Shown: one piece after another, positions 1-6,860 of the stretch
Layout: each line of letters starts with the position of its first letter
Position numbering within the stretch: the stretch's first letter is position 1
Source of the DNA: Dysgonamonadaceae bacterium
GTDB taxonomy: Bacteria > Bacteroidota > Bacteroidia > Bacteroidales > Azobacteroidaceae
Length of the DNA stretch: 9,841 nt
Direction of reading: 5' to 3'
Assembly: GCA_031256015.1 (NCBI GenBank)
Contig: JAIRRK010000006.1
Coordinates: 1 to 9,841, forward strand
Notes under the pieces: model-generated
Seen by the model: only the letters and a program-made list of their open reading frames with translations
Told to the model about the DNA's origin: nothing
The model's database searches: none
Made by a program: the position numbers and the translations under genes

Positions 1-1
1 T

Positions 2-147
2 ACATCTGCACCCGAAGCAGATGTGCATCTGCACCCAAAGCAGATGTGTATCTGCACCCGAAGCAGATGTGTATCTGCACCCGAAGCAGATGTACATACA
101 CCGCCACCGTGTATGCACATACACCGCCGCCGTGTATGCACATACAC
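2..147. repeat. 23-bp tandem hairpin array, two stem families in one register
   Basis: Six full units and a half unit repeat with an exact 23-bp period; the array probably extends left of the window. Each unit is a 7-nt left arm, a 7-nt loop, a 7-nt right arm complementary to the left, and a 2-nt spacer. Loops lie at 10-16, 33-39, 56-62, 79-85, 102-108 and 125-131. Units 1-4 have arms CATCTGC/GCAGATG with loop ACCCGAA (ACCCAAA in unit 2). In units 3 and 4 the outer left base is T, giving a G-U pair in plus-strand RNA. Units 5-6 have unrelated arms CATACAC/GTGTATG with loops CGCCACC and CGCCGCC. The half unit is a left arm at 141-147 with no partner. The right arm of one unit can also pair with the left arm of the next, so two alternative foldings exist. 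No coding frame is supported. The role is unknown. Confidence 0.9.
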
Positions 148-240
148 GTCCAACCCGGATAAACGACAAAGAAACAACAACAGGTAATAATTAAATATCC
201 CTGCCCGCATCACGCTCCCTGAACCCGTGAGGAATCGAAT

Positions 241-268
241 AAAGGGATGCACGAAACTGCATCCCTTT
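241..268 (-). terminator. Terminator of the hemerythrin/LuxR operon
   Basis: Perfect 11-bp inverted repeat: AAAGGGATGCA (241-251), 6-nt loop CGAAAC, TGCATCCCTTT (258-268). It begins 8 bases past the stop of the leftward LuxR gene. Read on the minus strand the stem ends in TTT and is followed by ATT, a short U-rich tail typical of a modest intrinsic terminator. Bases 148-240, between it and the repeat array, show nothing recognisable. Confidence 0.85.
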
Positions 269-276
269 CCTGTACG

Positions 277-888
277 CTATTCTTCAGGAATAATGGTACT
301 TTTTATGTCGTTAATTTCTACTAATTTTTTCACGATGGCATAAATCGTAAGTCCGGCCGGACTGTGTATCTGTAGTTTATTTGTAATGTTTCGCCGATGT
401 GTAATGATTGTATGCGTAGATAAAAACAGTTTTTCCGCGATTTGTTTGTTGGTCATTCCTTTCACGATACAGACGACGATTTCTTTTTCCCGCTGACTCA
501 ATTCTTGTTTATTATCGTTGTTCTCTTCTTTTTTCGTCAATGCGGTTAGTTTTTCCTTAATGGTTTCGGCACTGTCGTAGATAGAAATAACATCATCGTA
601 ATTCAGAAGAGTTGTTTTATCGGTCAATGTACTTTGCAGAGCAATCGTTTTCATCTGAGGGCATTGAACTTCCGTTTTGATTTGCCCCAACGAAAACAGG
701 CCCAAACGAGAGGAATCCACGATTAAAATATCGGGATTGTATTTGCACAGTTGCGGAGGCAATGAAGCCATATCCGAAATTTCGGCAATATCGATATTAA
801 GCGGAAAAAGTCTCTTTAGCACGGCAACAAGTCCGCTTCTGATTATAACCGAAGGTTCGGCAATGACGATATGTATTCTGGTTTTCAT
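277..888 (-). CDS. LuxR/NarL-type transcriptional regulator with an atypical receiver domain
   Basis: A 203-residue protein with the two-part plan of NarL-type response regulators. Residues 1-117 look like a receiver: beta1 is IHIVIAEP and beta3 is DILIVDSS with D58 at the phospho-acceptor position. The receiver is degenerate. The N-terminal acidic pair is reduced to A10-E11, and the conserved lysine after beta5 is not obvious (ISIYDSAE). A charged linker (118-129) leads to a clear LuxR helix-turn-helix at about 130-190, with LSQREKEI, the GMTNKQIAEKLFLS helices and the recognition segment THTIITHRRNI. Its ATG overlaps the stop of the upstream hemerythrin gene by 4 bases (ATGA, 885-888), so the two are translationally coupled and probably act together. 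I infer DNA binding; the signal and targets are unknown, and control may not depend on phosphorylation. No histidine kinase is nearby. Confidence 0.88.
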   Translation of the reverse strand: MKTRIHIVIAEPSVIIRSGLVAVLKRLFPLNIDIAEISDMASLPPQLCKYNPDILIVDSSRLGLFSLGQIKTEVQCPQMKTIALQSTLTDKTTLLNYDDVISIYDSAETIKEKLTALTKKEENNDNKQELSQREKEIVVCIVKGMTNKQIAEKLFLSTHTIITHRRNITNKLQIHSPAGLTIYAIVKKLVEINDIKSTIIPEE

Positions 889-1595
889 TTCTTCCGTTTT
901 ATATTCAGTTCCGCTTCCGCCTCTTTGATAGCAGGAACAAATAATTTATTTTCAACCCGGTTGTGATAAGCCAAATCGTTGGCACAGGAAAAAATATCGA
1001 ATAAAGCGTTATTTAATTCGTTGGTGCTTTTGGAAGGATAATATTTGATAATGATATTTTTCAATTCGGCCAATTTAGCTTCCACGTCATCGTGTTTTTT
1101 ACAGAAGATATCGATACTGTATTCGTCCGATTCTTTCTCGTTAAGAAGCGATTCAACATAAGGGAAAACAATTTCTTCCTCATACATCATGTGCTTCCGC
1201 ACTTCCGCAACATATTCGTCGTAATAGCGAATGATAGCCAAAGCAATATCGTTGTTACTGTGGTCAATTGCTTCAATCAGTTTCCGACGGATGGAAGGAA
1301 GCTTGAAATCCAAGAAATACGAATGAGATTTTTTCAGATACACGATTAAGGCGTGAATGGAAAAATCGTGTTCCTGTGTTTGTTTTTGTTTATTTCCGTC
1401 GTCGTTGGTAAAGACATTAACCACCGCGAGAAACGTTTTGGTATCCACCTTATTGTCGGTACAAACTTCGGCGATTGTTTTATCTCCAAAACCAAGCGCA
1501 ATCCCGAAACGACTCATGACAAGCAACATCGGATAGGTGTCGCATATTAAATCGCTCATTAAGTCGGTCTCTTTATAATTTCCTATTGCATACAT
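885..1595 (-). CDS. Hemerythrin-domain diiron protein, RIC/ScdA-like
   Basis: A 236-residue soluble protein. Residues 14-60 resemble the N-terminal ScdA/DUF542-type domain (yP.ll.v.srfGI..GfGdkti.evC), but the double cysteine of true ScdA/RIC proteins is replaced (GIALGFGD). Residues 78-226 form a four-helix hemerythrin domain with the full ligand set expected for a non-haem diiron site: H91, H135 and E139 (HxxxE), H168, H211 and E215 (HxxxE). Family members bind oxygen or nitric oxide, or help repair iron-sulfur clusters. Which applies here cannot be told from sequence. The start at 1595 lies about 14 bases downstream of the predicted transcription start, giving a very short leader; the Met at residue 13 is a less likely alternative. 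It is the first gene of a two-gene operon and overlaps the LuxR gene by 4 bases, so it may supply the sensory input to that regulator. Confidence 0.88.
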   Translation of the reverse strand: MYAIGNYKETDLMSDLICDTYPMLLVMSRFGIALGFGDKTIAEVCTDNKVDTKTFLAVVNVFTNDDGNKQKQTQEHDFSIHALIVYLKKSHSYFLDFKLPSIRRKLIEAIDHSNNDIALAIIRYYDEYVAEVRKHMMYEEEIVFPYVESLLNEKESDEYSIDIFCKKHDDVEAKLAELKNIIIKYYPSKSTNELNNALFDIFSCANDLAYHNRVENKLFVPAIKEAEAELNIKRKK

Positions 1596-1613
1596 ATTTT
1601 AACAAGTTATCAT

Positions 1614-1645
1614 GCAAAGGTAATATAATTTATTGTTATTTAAAA
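1614..1645 (-). promoter_or_regulatory. Bacteroidota-type promoter for the hemerythrin/LuxR operon
   Basis: On the minus strand 1622-1614 reads TACCTTTGC, a perfect match to the Bacteroidota -7 consensus TAnnTTTG(Y). Nineteen bases upstream is TTTT (1645-1642) in place of the -33 TTTG, a partial match. Transcription should start near 1609, about 14 bases before the ATG at 1595. No separate terminator is visible between the Nudix gene stop (1660) and this promoter, so read-through is possible. Confidence 0.7.
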
Positions 1646-1659
1646 TCGGTCTATATAAA

Positions 1660-2181
1660 TCATTGCTTTTGAAGCCACATTCCGATAGCTTTTCTTATCG
1701 AATCCAAGCCGAACAGTTCCGGTTGGATATTTTCCTGCTCCAACAGAAATAATTCCTCGACATCGTCGGCTGCCTGCAAATTACTTATTTCATCCAAACG
1801 ACATTGAAAGAATAAATCTGCGGTATGAACTTCAAATCCGGAATAAAGATAAGTATTCGGAAGGGAGAACAGGTATTGTATCCGGTCGATTTTCAATCCG
1901 GTTTCTTCTTTTATTTCTCTTTTTACGGCTTCTTCGACCGTTTCATAAGGGTCGACAAAACCTCCGGGTAAGTCCAGGGTTCCTTTTGCCGGTTCTTTTG
2001 CTCTTTTTGCAACGACTAATCGGTTGTATTTATCCGTTAAAAAAACAGCCGTGGAGGCCGAGACATTAAAATAATAGATAAATCCGCAGCTTTCGCACTT
2101 TTTTGACTTGAAATCATTCTCTACAAACCGAGGAGAGCCGCATTTAGGACAGAATTTGAATAAACTTAAAAGATGAGCCAT
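1660..2181 (-). CDS. Nudix hydrolase with N-terminal zinc ribbon
   Basis: A 173-residue protein. Residues 11-33 form a zinc ribbon with CPKC (C11, C14) and CESC (C29, C32). Residues 40-170 are a Nudix fold whose box fits the consensus exactly: G74, E80, then REIKEETGL at 88-96 with the metal-binding E89, E92 and E93. It should hydrolyse a nucleoside diphosphate linked to another moiety, using Mg2+. The substrate is not deducible: the ribbon is reminiscent of NADH pyrophosphatase NudC, but the NudC signature SQPWPFPxS after the Nudix box is absent. The Met at 2181 is the natural start, since the ribbon begins ten residues later. It is a single gene between a hairpin and the next promoter. A near-consensus -7 (TACATTTA, minus strand 2203-2196) overlaps the hairpin edge. 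Confidence 0.9.
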   Translation of the reverse strand: MAHLLSLFKFCPKCGSPRFVENDFKSKKCESCGFIYYFNVSASTAVFLTDKYNRLVVAKRAKEPAKGTLDLPGGFVDPYETVEEAVKREIKEETGLKIDRIQYLFSLPNTYLYSGFEVHTADLFFQCRLDEISNLQAADDVEELFLLEQENIQPELFGLDSIRKAIGMWLQKQ

Positions 2182-2203
2182 TTCTTATTTACTATTTAAA
2201 TGT

Positions 2204-2239
2204 AAAATGGTTAACGACATTAACGCCGCTAACCATTTT
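2204..2239 (-). terminator. Long hairpin terminator after the zinc-ribbon gene
   Basis: Outer arms AAAATGGTTA (2204-2213) and TAACCATTTT (2230-2239) are perfectly complementary over 10 bp. In minus-strand RNA the inner part also pairs (2229-2224 with 2214-2219) through three G-C and three G-U pairs, leaving a UUAA loop and a continuous 16-bp stem. The G-U pairs exist only in the minus-strand transcript, which points to action on the leftward operon whose last stop is at 2266. The 3' arm ends in UUUU. Confidence 0.75.
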
Positions 2240-2265
2240 GCCATCTATTATCTTTATTAATTGTT

Positions 2266-3111
2266 TTATGCGTTTTCGGCATTGGCCAAATCCGGGTCAA
2301 TGATGATTCGACCGCAATGTTCGCAAACAATGGTTTTTTTACGAAGTTTGATATCCAATTGTCTTTGAGGAGGAATTTTATTAAAGCAACCACCGCAAGC
2401 ACCTCTTTCGATGGAAACAACGGCCAATCCGTTTCTTGCACTTTTCCTGATTCGTTTGAAAGCCGTTAATAAACGAGGTTCGATAGTTGTTTCGATTTGT
2501 TTTGCTTTCTCTCTCAATTGTTCCTCTTGAATCTTTGTTTCGGAAATAATTTCGTTCAATTCTTCTTTTTTCGATTTGAGATCCGCTTGACGTTCTTCGT
2601 GAAGGTGTTTACTTTTTTCTATCTCTTCCGTAAGATTTTTGACTTCAAAAGTAAACTCTTTGATTTTCTTTTCTGCCAATTCCACTTCCAAACCTTGAAA
2701 TTCAATTTCTTTCGATAGACTGTCAAATTCGCGGTTATTTCGAACATTATCTAATTGTGATTGATATTTTTCCACCAATGCACCGGAATCGGTGATTTTT
2801 ATCCGTTGTTGCCCGATGATGGTTTCCAATTCTTTCAGATCCGCTTGATATTTATCGATACGAGTCGCAAGTCCGGCAACTTCATCTTCCAAGTCTTGAA
2901 CTTCATAAGGAAGTTCTCCTCTAAGCGTTTTTATTTTATCGATTTCCGACAAAATAGATTGAAGTTTGTAGAGGTTTGTTAGTTTTTGTTCAATGGATAA
3001 TTCTTTTCCTTCCGCTTGATTTTGAACGGAAGATGTATCTTCAATCACTTCTTTTTTACGGGTAGAAGTTGTTTTCTTTTCTTTTTTAGGTAATTGTTCT
3101 TTTTTTGCCAT
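2266..3111 (-). CDS. Coiled-coil protein with C-terminal C4 zinc ribbon (COG1579/DUF164 family)
   Basis: A 281-residue protein. Residues 1-38 are a Lys-rich, low-complexity tail. About 40-215 is heptad-like and rich in Glu, Lys and Leu, typical of a long antiparallel coiled coil (for example LAEKKIKEFTFEVKNLTEEI). Residues 236-272 are a C4 zinc ribbon with CGGC (C239, C242) and CEHC (C263, C266). This architecture matches the family annotated as predicted nucleic-acid-binding zinc ribbon proteins; the true function is not established. Its ATG is 8 bases past the Nif3-like stop, so they are co-transcribed, an arrangement I recall as recurrent in several phyla. Last gene of the hppA operon, ended by the hairpin at 2204-2239. 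Confidence 0.87.
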   Translation of the reverse strand: MAKKEQLPKKEKKTTSTRKKEVIEDTSSVQNQAEGKELSIEQKLTNLYKLQSILSEIDKIKTLRGELPYEVQDLEDEVAGLATRIDKYQADLKELETIIGQQRIKITDSGALVEKYQSQLDNVRNNREFDSLSKEIEFQGLEVELAEKKIKEFTFEVKNLTEEIEKSKHLHEERQADLKSKKEELNEIISETKIQEEQLREKAKQIETTIEPRLLTAFKRIRKSARNGLAVVSIERGACGGCFNKIPPQRQLDIKLRKKTIVCEHCGRIIIDPDLANAENA

Positions 3112-3119
3112 ATCTTGAT

Positions 3120-4214
3120 TTACATGTAATTAACAGGATTTGCATTCAAATTTGAAAAATGAATGGCAAAGTTAGGCATTTTTTTTGAGATTATCTCAAA
3201 AAATAGTTCTTTTATGAAATGCTCTGATTCATAATGTCCTAAAACGGCCAAAAGTATTTTGTTTTCCACATCGAAATAGTCATTATATTTGGCTTCTCCT
3301 GTCAGAAATACATCTGCTCCGTAAGCCATTGCTTCTTTAATGAGGAAAGATCCGCTTCCTCCGCACAAGGCTACTTCTTTTATCATTTTACCGGTTAAGG
3401 GAGAATGTTTTAATGACTCCAAGCGGAAAATTGTTTTTATTCTTTGCAAGAAAGATTTTTCATCTTCTTCAACGGGTAATTCGCCCACTACGCCGGCACC
3501 GGCCTGACTCCATTCGTTTTGCAAGAGATAGAAGTCGTAAGCCGGCTCTTCGTAAGGATGAGTAGTCAACAAGGCGCGTGTCACGGAAGCTTTTTTACAA
3601 GTCGGAAGAACAACTTCGATACGGGTCTCTTTTTCCACATGGATTTCTCCCTTTTCTCCGACAAAAGGATTCGTATTCTCTCCGGCCCTGAATGTACCTT
3701 CTCCCGAACTGTTATAGCTGCAAAAATCGTAATTGCCGATTGTTCCTGCTCCGGCATGGAACAAAGCCGTTCTTACCTGTTCAGCTTGATTTTCCGGGAC
3801 AAACGTAACCAACTTCAACAGACTATTGTTCTGAGGTTTTAGGATTTTTATATTCTGTAATCCGATTTTCTCCGCCAAACGGAAACTTACACCTCCTCGA
3901 ACATTGTCGATGTTGGTATGAGCGGCGTAAATAACGATGTCGTTTTTACAAGCTTTTACGATACATCTTTCTATGTAAGTTTTTCCGGTTAACGATTTTA
4001 ACGGCCTGAACAAGAGCGGATGATGTGAAATAATCAAATTACAATCGAGTTCAACGGCTTCATCGATGACATCTTCCGTGACGTCCAAGCACAGAAGAAT
4101 CCCTTTTACTTTTTGAGTTGTATCTCCGACTTGCAAGCCCGAATTATCAAAATCATCTTGAAGCGGAAGAGGTGCAAATTCTTCCAATGCTCCCAATATT
4201 TGTGCGATTTTCAT
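3120..4214 (-). CDS. Nif3-like dinuclear metal centre protein (YbgI/YqfO type)
   Basis: A 364-residue protein counted from the Met at 4214. The reading frame extends to 4262, but family members start at MKI..I...LE.FAPL..QD.FDN.GL, which matches 4214 exactly, and the upstream Met would overlap hppA by 16 bases. Metal ligands of the family are present: SHHPL (H64, H65), HTNID (D103), and GHYESE near the C-terminus (H327, E331). The roughly 120-residue insert between the two halves is the extra domain of the longer bacterial form (YqfO type), including HPYEEPAYDFY. Such proteins form hexameric toroids. Biological roles proposed include GTP cyclohydrolase-like chemistry, but none is secure. The gene lies 32 bases after hppA without a visible promoter and 8 bases before the zinc-ribbon gene. 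Confidence 0.92.
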   Translation of the reverse strand: MKIAQILGALEEFAPLPLQDDFDNSGLQVGDTTQKVKGILLCLDVTEDVIDEAVELDCNLIISHHPLLFRPLKSLTGKTYIERCIVKACKNDIVIYAAHTNIDNVRGGVSFRLAEKIGLQNIKILKPQNNSLLKLVTFVPENQAEQVRTALFHAGAGTIGNYDFCSYNSSGEGTFRAGENTNPFVGEKGEIHVEKETRIEVVLPTCKKASVTRALLTTHPYEEPAYDFYLLQNEWSQAGAGVVGELPVEEDEKSFLQRIKTIFRLESLKHSPLTGKMIKEVALCGGSGSFLIKEAMAYGADVFLTGEAKYNDYFDVENKILLAVLGHYESEHFIKELFFEIISKKMPNFAIHFSNLNANPVNYM

Positions 4215-4246
4215 CGAATACGATACTTTTTGAAAATCAACTTTTC

Positions 4247-6469
4247 TTAGAATAAACTCCAAGAAACGGTTAATCCCGCCATGATAATTGCAACCATACT
4301 CATCAATTTGATGAGGATATTCAAACTGGGTCCGGAAGTGTCTTTAAATGGGTCACCAACGGTATCTCCTACAACAGTTGCTTTATGACAATCCGATCCT
4401 TTTCCTCCGTGATTACCTTCTTCGACGTGTTTTTTTGCATTATCCCAAGCTCCTCCCGAATTAGCCATGAACACAGCCAAAACGAATCCGGTACTTAATC
4501 CTCCGACCAATAATCCCATTACTCCTGTAACTCCGAAAATTAAGCCGGTAACGACCGGAGCAGCAATAGCCAAAACAGAAGGAATAACCATTTCGCGTTG
4601 CGCACCTTTGGTTGAAATTGCCACACAACGAGCATAATCCGGTTCGGCTTCGCCTGTCAGGATTCCTTTTATTTCTCTAAATTGTCGACGAACTTCTTCC
4701 ACCATGCTTGCTGCTGCTCGTCCTACCGCATTCATTGTTAATCCGCAGAAAAGAAATGCCATCATGGAACCGATGAACATTCCTACCAATACTTTCGGAT
4801 TCATCAATGTTACATTGTAAAATTCCATGAAATCGGTAAATTTAGCGGCATGAATCTGTTCGGATGTCAGAGTAAAATGATCGGTCACTTTCACCAATCC
4901 ATCCGCGGCATTGTCGGCTAAACGAGTCAATCCGATTTTTATTTCTTCGATATAGGAAGCTAATAAAGCTAATCCGGTAAGAGCCGCAGACCCGATTGCA
5001 AATCCTTTTCCGGTAGCAGCCGTAGTATTTCCCAATGCATCCAGAGCATCCGTTCTTTTGCGAACTTCTTTTCCCAAGCCGGCCATTTCGGCATTTCCTC
5101 CCGCATTGTCTGCGATTGGGCCGTAAGCATCGGTTGCGAGTGTAATTCCTAAGGTGGAAAGCATTCCTACGGCGGCGATTCCGATTCCGTAAAGCCCCAT
5201 TCCGACATTACCGAAATCAAATCCGGAAGCAAATCCGGAAGCAAATAAAAAGGATGCAATGACACCGACAACAACAGCCAAAACAGGAATGGCTGTGGAA
5301 ATCATTCCAACACCCAATCCGGAAATAATAACTGTAGCCGGACCGGTTAATCCGGCAGCAGAAACTTTTTGTGTCGGCTTATAGGTATGCGAAGTATAAT
5401 ATTCCGTACTTTGCCCAATAACAATTCCTACTAAAAGTCCGATAACAACGGAGCAGGAAATCCATTCCCAATTGTCTATTTTCAGAAAATACATAATCGC
5501 GAATGTAGCCGCAACAATCAATGCCGAACTTAGATTCGTTCCGAAAGAAAGTGCTTTTAACAGGCTTTTCATTGTTGCGTTTTCGTTGGTTTTAACGGCA
5601 AAAATTCCGATAATCGATAAAATAATTCCGACAGCTGCAATTAGCATCGGAGCCATCACGGATTTAATCTGCATATCTTCGTTTCCAATGAAAGCGGCTG
5701 CTCCCAAAGCGGCTGTAGCCAAGATAGACCCGCAATACGATTCGTATAAATCGGCACCCATACCGGCAACGTCTCCGACATTGTCTCCGACATTATCTGC
5801 AATGGTGGCGGGATTTCTCGGATCATCTTCGGGGATTCCGGCTTCCACTTTGCCAACCAAGTCGGCACCTACATCTGCAGCTTTGGTATAAATACCTCCA
5901 CCCACACGAGCAAACAGTGCTTGTGTGGAAGCTCCCATTCCGAAAGTCAACATAGTCGTTGTAATGATTGTCATTTTACTGACAGACGCCGGCAAGGCAA
6001 AACTGAGAATAATGTACCACAAAGAAATATCGAACAACCCCAATCCTACAACCACTAAACCCATAACGGCTCCGGAGCGAAAAGCAATTTGCAGTCCGTT
6101 GTTCAGTGTGTTTTTTGCTGCATTTGCCGTGCGAGCAGATGCATAAGTTGCTGTTTTCATTCCCAGAAAACCGGCTAATCCGGAAAAGAATCCTCCGGTG
6201 ACAAAGGCGATGGGAACCCATGGATTTTGCAATCCGAAATAAGCCATTATTCCGAAAACAGCCATTAATACTATAAAAACCAGAGTAACAACTTTGTATT
6301 GTTGTCTCAAATAAGACATCGCTCCGACACGGACATGCTGCGCGATTTTTTTCATCAAGTCCGTACCTTCGTCTTGTTTCATCATCCACTTAAAAAAGTA
6401 ATAAGCAAATCCTAATGCAATGATTGATGCAATAGGGATAACCCAGAAAATGGGAGGGATTGTATTCAT
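4247..6469 (-). CDS. hppA: Membrane-bound ion-pumping pyrophosphatase, K+-dependent type
   Basis: A 740-residue integral membrane protein that couples PPi hydrolysis to export of Na+ and/or H+ across the inner membrane. About sixteen hydrophobic segments span the sequence. PPi/Mg-binding motifs are intact: [11 protein letters not shown] (199-209), [16 protein letters not shown] (225-240), [16 protein letters not shown] (447-462), and the C-terminal DNAKK and [14 protein letters not shown] (701-714). In NTTAATGKG (481-489), A484 and G487 replace the K and T of K+-independent enzymes, so K+ dependence is predicted. E243 in DLYESY is placed as in Na+-pumping members. I chose the start at 6469: it matches family N-termini ([14 protein letters not shown]), and the alternative Met at 6508 would lie inside the predicted -7 element. 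First gene of an operon with the Nif3-like and zinc-ribbon genes. Confidence 0.95.
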   Translation of the reverse strand: MNTIPPIFWVIPIASIIALGFAYYFFKWMMKQDEGTDLMKKIAQHVRVGAMSYLRQQYKVVTLVFIVLMAVFGIMAYFGLQNPWVPIAFVTGGFFSGLAGFLGMKTATYASARTANAAKNTLNNGLQIAFRSGAVMGLVVVGLGLFDISLWYIILSFALPASVSKMTIITTTMLTFGMGASTQALFARVGGGIYTKAADVGADLVGKVEAGIPEDDPRNPATIADNVGDNVGDVAGMGADLYESYCGSILATAALGAAAFIGNEDMQIKSVMAPMLIAAVGIILSIIGIFAVKTNENATMKSLLKALSFGTNLSSALIVAATFAIMYFLKIDNWEWISCSVVIGLLVGIVIGQSTEYYTSHTYKPTQKVSAAGLTGPATVIISGLGVGMISTAIPVLAVVVGVIASFLFASGFASGFDFGNVGMGLYGIGIAAVGMLSTLGITLATDAYGPIADNAGGNAEMAGLGKEVRKRTDALDALGNTTAATGKGFAIGSAALTGLALLASYIEEIKIGLTRLADNAADGLVKVTDHFTLTSEQIHAAKFTDFMEFYNVTLMNPKVLVGMFIGSMMAFLFCGLTMNAVGRAAASMVEEVRRQFREIKGILTGEAEPDYARCVAISTKGAQREMVIPSVLAIAAPVVTGLIFGVTGVMGLLVGGLSTGFVLAVFMANSGGAWDNAKKHVEEGNHGGKGSDCHKATVVGDTVGDPFKDTSGPSLNILIKLMSMVAIIMAGLTVSWSLF

Positions 6470-6504
6470 GATAGTGTTTATAAAGATTATAATTAATAAT
6501 GGAC

Positions 6505-6513
6505 ACAAAAATA
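6505..6513 (-). promoter_or_regulatory. Promoter -7 element for the hppA operon
   Basis: On the minus strand 6513-6505 reads TATTTTTGT, matching TAnnTTTGY. The -33 region (near 6533-6535) is only a T-run, so the upstream element is weak. Transcription from about 6500 would leave a leader of roughly 30 bases before the ATG at 6469. This supports that start over the Met at 6508. Confidence 0.55.
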
Positions 6514-6860
6514 ATAATAAAAGTAAGAATAAAAAATTTAGAATTGTTTTATTTCATACGAAGGAAAAATATTAGACGATAAAAATTTGTAACTCTTATT
6601 GTAATGGCCGGAAAATAAAAACGAATTATTTTGATTATAAATCAATTTTCGTTTTGGAAAATATTTCCCCGTTTTTAAAAAGTCAAAATGCTAATTATTA
6701 ATGATATGTGATTTTTTTAAGAAAACTTTAATAAATTGTTGAAAGATATTTTGATAATTATTTGTCCATCTTAAAATCTATAATTAATATTGCAATTCCG
6801 TTTTTTCTTGCTTGTTTAAGCGAATAAAATATTTAGATACATAATTAAGATAACATCAAT
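6514..6860. other. AT-rich divergent intergenic region hppA / nrdJ
   Basis: No gene is visible. The region holds the hppA promoter at its left edge, a cluster of inverted repeats (6618-6668, listed separately) and, near the right edge, weak nrdJ promoter candidates. One is TTG (6808-6810), a 19-base gap, then TATTTAG (6830-6836). Another is TTG (6736-6738) followed by TTATTTGTC (6758-6766). Neither fully matches TAnnTTTG. I saw no cobalamin riboswitch core and no clear NrdR-box pair. Confidence 0.6.
6618..6668. repeat. Nested and adjacent inverted repeats between hppA and nrdJ
   Basis: An outer 8-bp pair AAAACGAA (6618-6625) and TTCGTTTT (6648-6655) encloses an inner 6-bp pair TTGATT (6631-6636) and AATCAA (6640-6645) around ATA. 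Directly abutting is a third dyad, GGAAA (6656-6660), ATA, TTTCC (6664-6668). The octamer GGAAAATA occurs at both 6610-6617 and 6656-6663. The cluster sits about 105 bases upstream of the hppA -7 element and about 190 bases from the nrdJ ATG. It could be an operator for one or both genes; the pairings are exact but the region is AT-rich, so some may be chance. Confidence 0.6.

Noticed and set aside
2..147. CRISPR array
   Set aside because: The units are directly tandem with a 23-bp period and only 2-nt spacers, there are no unique spacers, and no cas genes are in the window.
4215..4262. N-terminal extension of the Nif3-like protein from the Met at 4262
   Set aside because: It would overlap hppA and add 16 residues before the standard family N-terminus, which begins at 4214.
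5472..6389. Several open frames overlapping hppA on both strands
   Set aside because: They are shadows of the conserved hppA frame and have no recognisable protein features.
6470..6508. N-terminal extension of hppA from the Met at 6508
   Set aside because: The extra 13 residues do not fit the family and that ATG lies within the predicted -7 element; the start at 6469 fits both.
6631..6645. Canonical FNR/CRP site
   Set aside because: The half-sites TTGAT and ATCAA are present but separated by 5 bases instead of 4, so only the dyad is reported.
6514..6860. Cobalamin riboswitch or NrdR boxes controlling nrdJ
   Set aside because: No B12-box-like core or paired NrdR-type palindromes were found by eye in the AT-rich leader.
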